Below are positions 13,481-14,744 of a stretch of 14,744 nt of DNA, piece after piece. The stretch comes from Acidimicrobiales bacterium (GTDB lineage Bacteria; Actinomycetota; Acidimicrobiia; Acidimicrobiales; SZUA-35), in NCBI GenBank assembly GCA_024641625.1, contig JAHECQ010000047.1:1-14744 (forward strand), in the 5' to 3' direction. Below the pieces are notes generated by a model. The model ran no database searches and was not told the origin of the DNA. It was given only the letters and a program-made list of their open reading frames with translations. Positions within the stretch are counted from its first letter, which is position 1, and each line of letters opens with the position of its first letter. Position numbers and translations under genes: made by a program.

Positions 13481-13966
13481 ATGTACCGGGAACATGCGCG
13501 CTCGCTCATCGGTCTGGCTCGACTGTTCGTCGATCACCGCGATGCGGCCGAGGACGTCGTCCAGGAGGCGTTCATCCGCCTCTCACGCTCGCTGCATCGC
13601 ATCAACGATCCGACCAAAGCCGTTGCCTACCTGCGTTCGATCGTGTTGAACCTGGCGCGCGACCACAACCGACGGGGTCTGCTTTCGCTGAAGCACGCGT
13701 CACCGGCCGTCGACCTCGACCCGGTCGGCGTCGATGAAACCATTGCCACGCGCGACGATCATCAACTACTGATCACCGCGCTGCGGGGTCTCCCTCGCCG
13801 TCAACGCGACTGCCTCGCGCTCCACTATCTGCTCGAATTGCCGGTCGCCGATATCGCCGACACGCTCGCGTTGTCCCCGAACTCGGTCAAGACCCACCTC
13901 AAACGCGGCCTCGCCTCCCTGCGACAGGTACCGGACCTCACGGCGCTGCAGGAGGGGAATCGATGA
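13481..13966 (+). CDS. ECF RNA polymerase sigma factor, SigE-like family
   Basis: 161 aa from the first ATG. Region 2 covers about 1-65, with the core-binding DVVQEAF at 25-31 and AYLRSIVLNLARDHNRR at 49-65. Region 4 covers about 93-148, with LPRRQRDCLALHYLLELP and a helix-turn-helix VADIADTLALSPNSVKTHLKRG at roughly 122-143, which reads the -35 element. It directs RNA polymerase to a small regulon, normally held inactive by a membrane anti-sigma factor. The ATG leaves almost nothing before region 2; in-frame upstream codons (EWSDPDAVIAA) look like its missing first helix, and a strong ribosome binding site sits still further up, so the true start may be a non-standard codon near 13442. Overlaps the next gene by four bases (ATGA), implying coupled translation and a functional pair. 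Confidence 0.88.
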   Translation: MYREHARSLIGLARLFVDHRDAAEDVVQEAFIRLSRSLHRINDPTKAVAYLRSIVLNLARDHNRRGLLSLKHASPAVDLDPVGVDETIATRDDHQLLITALRGLPRRQRDCLALHYLLELPVADIADTLALSPNSVKTHLKRGLASLRQVPDLTALQEGNR

Positions 13967-14628
13967 CCAGCCGAATCGAACGCCTCCTGAGCGAGGCCCT
14001 GCACGAAGCCGGCACGCACGTCGAGGAATCCCCGGACCTCTTCGCTCGCATCCGGTCCGGCATCGACGCCGACCGACGACGGCGATGTCATCGACGCCGA
14101 GCACTGATCGCGGCTGCAACGGCGGCGACATCATTCGGGGTCGCGCTCACCGCCCTCGTTTACCAACAAGGAGAACCTCACATGGACTGGTGGATACTCG
14201 AACTGGCGGCCTTCGTCGTTCTGGTGGCAATCGCGTTGATCCTCGGGCCGTTCATCAAACGGTTCGGCCGCAGCTATGCCGCGGATGTGTTCCGATCCAA
14301 TCCGTCGACCGGCAAGAGCTTCATCGTGCTCACCGACTTCGCCTACTACCTGATCTTCTCGGCCTACATCCTGTTCACGACAACCATTGACAAGCCGATC
14401 AAGTGGACCTCCGAAGTCGGTGCGAACCAGGTCGAACACACCATTGTCCGCATCGGCGGCATCCTGTTGATCGTCGGCCTCCTCCATGGCATCAACCTGT
14501 TGGTACTCCCGGTCATCGGACGACTCCTCACGCTCAATCGTCGACTCGACCAGCAAATGCGCGAGGTCTCCACCCGCGACCTCGGCGATCGAGACTTCGA
14601 CCAGCCCCAAGCCGGCGATCAGGACTGA
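13963..14628 (+). CDS. Putative anti-sigma factor / four-helix membrane protein
   Basis: 221 aa. ATG overlapping the sigma stop, with AGGAGGGG ending five bases upstream. Residues 1-46 are soluble, helical and end in a very basic RRRRCHRRR, the usual layout of a cytoplasmic anti-sigma domain followed by a membrane segment (47-67). Then come three more segments: about 76-97, 120-141 and 161-187. The tail (190-221) is charged. The role as anti-sigma is inferred from operon position and layout; no HxxxCxxC zinc motif is present. A second ATG (Met74) has its own AAGGAG at ideal spacing, so the gene may be a fusion of a 73-residue anti-sigma protein and a 148-residue three-helix protein, or may give two products. 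Confidence 0.75.
   Translation: MTSRIERLLSEALHEAGTHVEESPDLFARIRSGIDADRRRRCHRRRALIAAATAATSFGVALTALVYQQGEPHMDWWILELAAFVVLVAIALILGPFIKRFGRSYAADVFRSNPSTGKSFIVLTDFAYYLIFSAYILFTTTIDKPIKWTSEVGANQVEHTIVRIGGILLIVGLLHGINLLVLPVIGRLLTLNRRLDQQMREVSTRDLGDRDFDQPQAGDQD
14168..14184 (+). promoter_or_regulatory. Internal ribosome binding site and ATG within the anti-sigma gene
   Basis: AAGGAG (14168-14173) is followed after eight bases by ATG (14182), in frame with the surrounding gene and at a domain boundary just after the first membrane helix. Initiation here would give a 148-residue protein with three membrane helices. Confidence 0.5.
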
Positions 14629-14655
14629 TCGCTTCCGGACACACGCAGCGAACGC

Positions 14656-14678
14656 CAACGACGCCGGTGACGTCGTTG
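14656..14678. terminator. Candidate bidirectional terminator at the 3' end of the sigma operon
   Basis: CAACGACG-CCGGTGA-CGTCGTTG is a perfect 8-bp stem with a 7-nt loop. It lies 28 bases after the stop of the anti-sigma gene and 12 bases before the apparent stop of a minus-strand gene, so it could end both transcripts. No T tract. Confidence 0.5.
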
Positions 14679-14689
14679 CCCATGGTCGG

Positions 14690-14744
14690 CTACCGCCCCG
14701 AGCCCGAGAACGCGATGAGGAAGAACAGGATCACAACGCTTCCG
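14690..14744 (-). CDS. C-terminal end of a probable minus-strand membrane protein, cut by window edge
   Basis: Read on the minus strand, the last bases give GSVVILFFLIAFSGSGR followed by a TAG stop (14690-14692). The stretch is strongly hydrophobic, as in the last membrane helix of a protein, and the hairpin just beyond the stop fits a gene end. Only 17 residues are visible, so the family cannot be named and chance is possible. Confidence 0.35.
   Translation of the reverse strand, partial: GSVVILFFLIAFSGSGR

Overview
The window is GC-rich and densely packed, and reads as chromosome from a high-GC actinobacterium. The gene mix supports this: an SDR, a luciferase-type flavin oxidoreductase, a Baeyer-Villiger monooxygenase, a FadD-like ligase, several GTG starts, TANNNT-type -10 boxes placed for leaderless transcripts, and a SigE-family ECF sigma factor. 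An Acidimicrobiia-like lineage is my guess from gene style only. There is no rRNA, tRNA, CRISPR array, transposase or phage gene. No gene-free stretch exceeds 300 bases.

Layout. Positions 3-1253 (+): the C-terminal part of a PuuE-type polysaccharide deacetylase/allantoinase, then an SDR dehydrogenase behind a strong ribosome binding site. Positions 1250-2341 (-): an LLM-class flavin oxidoreductase whose stop codon interlocks with that of the SDR. Positions 2563-5375 (+): an acyl-CoA ligase and a BenE-type transporter, a plausible uptake-and-activation pair for a carboxylic acid. Positions 5454-6473 (+): a bacterial homologue of protein arginine methyltransferases. Positions 6481-7287 (-): an orphan 5-oxoprolinase subunit A (PxpA). 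Positions 7382-7624 (+): a small GlsB/YeaQ-type membrane protein. Positions 7621-9297 (-): a type I Baeyer-Villiger monooxygenase. Positions 9459-11597 (+): a cytoplasmic, catabolic-type reductive dehalogenase with an internal domain duplication. Positions 11639-11724 hold a decaying 14-bp tandem array. Positions 11807-12610 (+): a UbiE-like methyltransferase. Positions 12781-13365 (+): a six-helix membrane protein of unknown function. Positions 13481-14628 (+): an ECF sigma factor overlapping a four-helix membrane protein that looks like an anti-sigma domain fused to a second membrane unit. The last 55 bases carry the hydrophobic end of a probable minus-strand gene.

How the genes may work together (inference): ligase, BenE transporter, BVMO, reductive dehalogenase, LLM oxidoreductase and SDR would all suit oxidative breakdown of aromatic or halogenated organics. 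However, they lie in several separate transcription units and no dedicated regulator or electron-transfer partner is present. The strongest points for a second look are the duplicated reductive dehalogenase with a degenerate first lobe, the PRMT homologue that keeps the double-E loop but has TSW in place of THW, the 14-bp array, and the sigma/anti-sigma pair with a well-placed internal translation start. Three of the four convergent gene junctions have stop codons arranged symmetrically in small palindromes.
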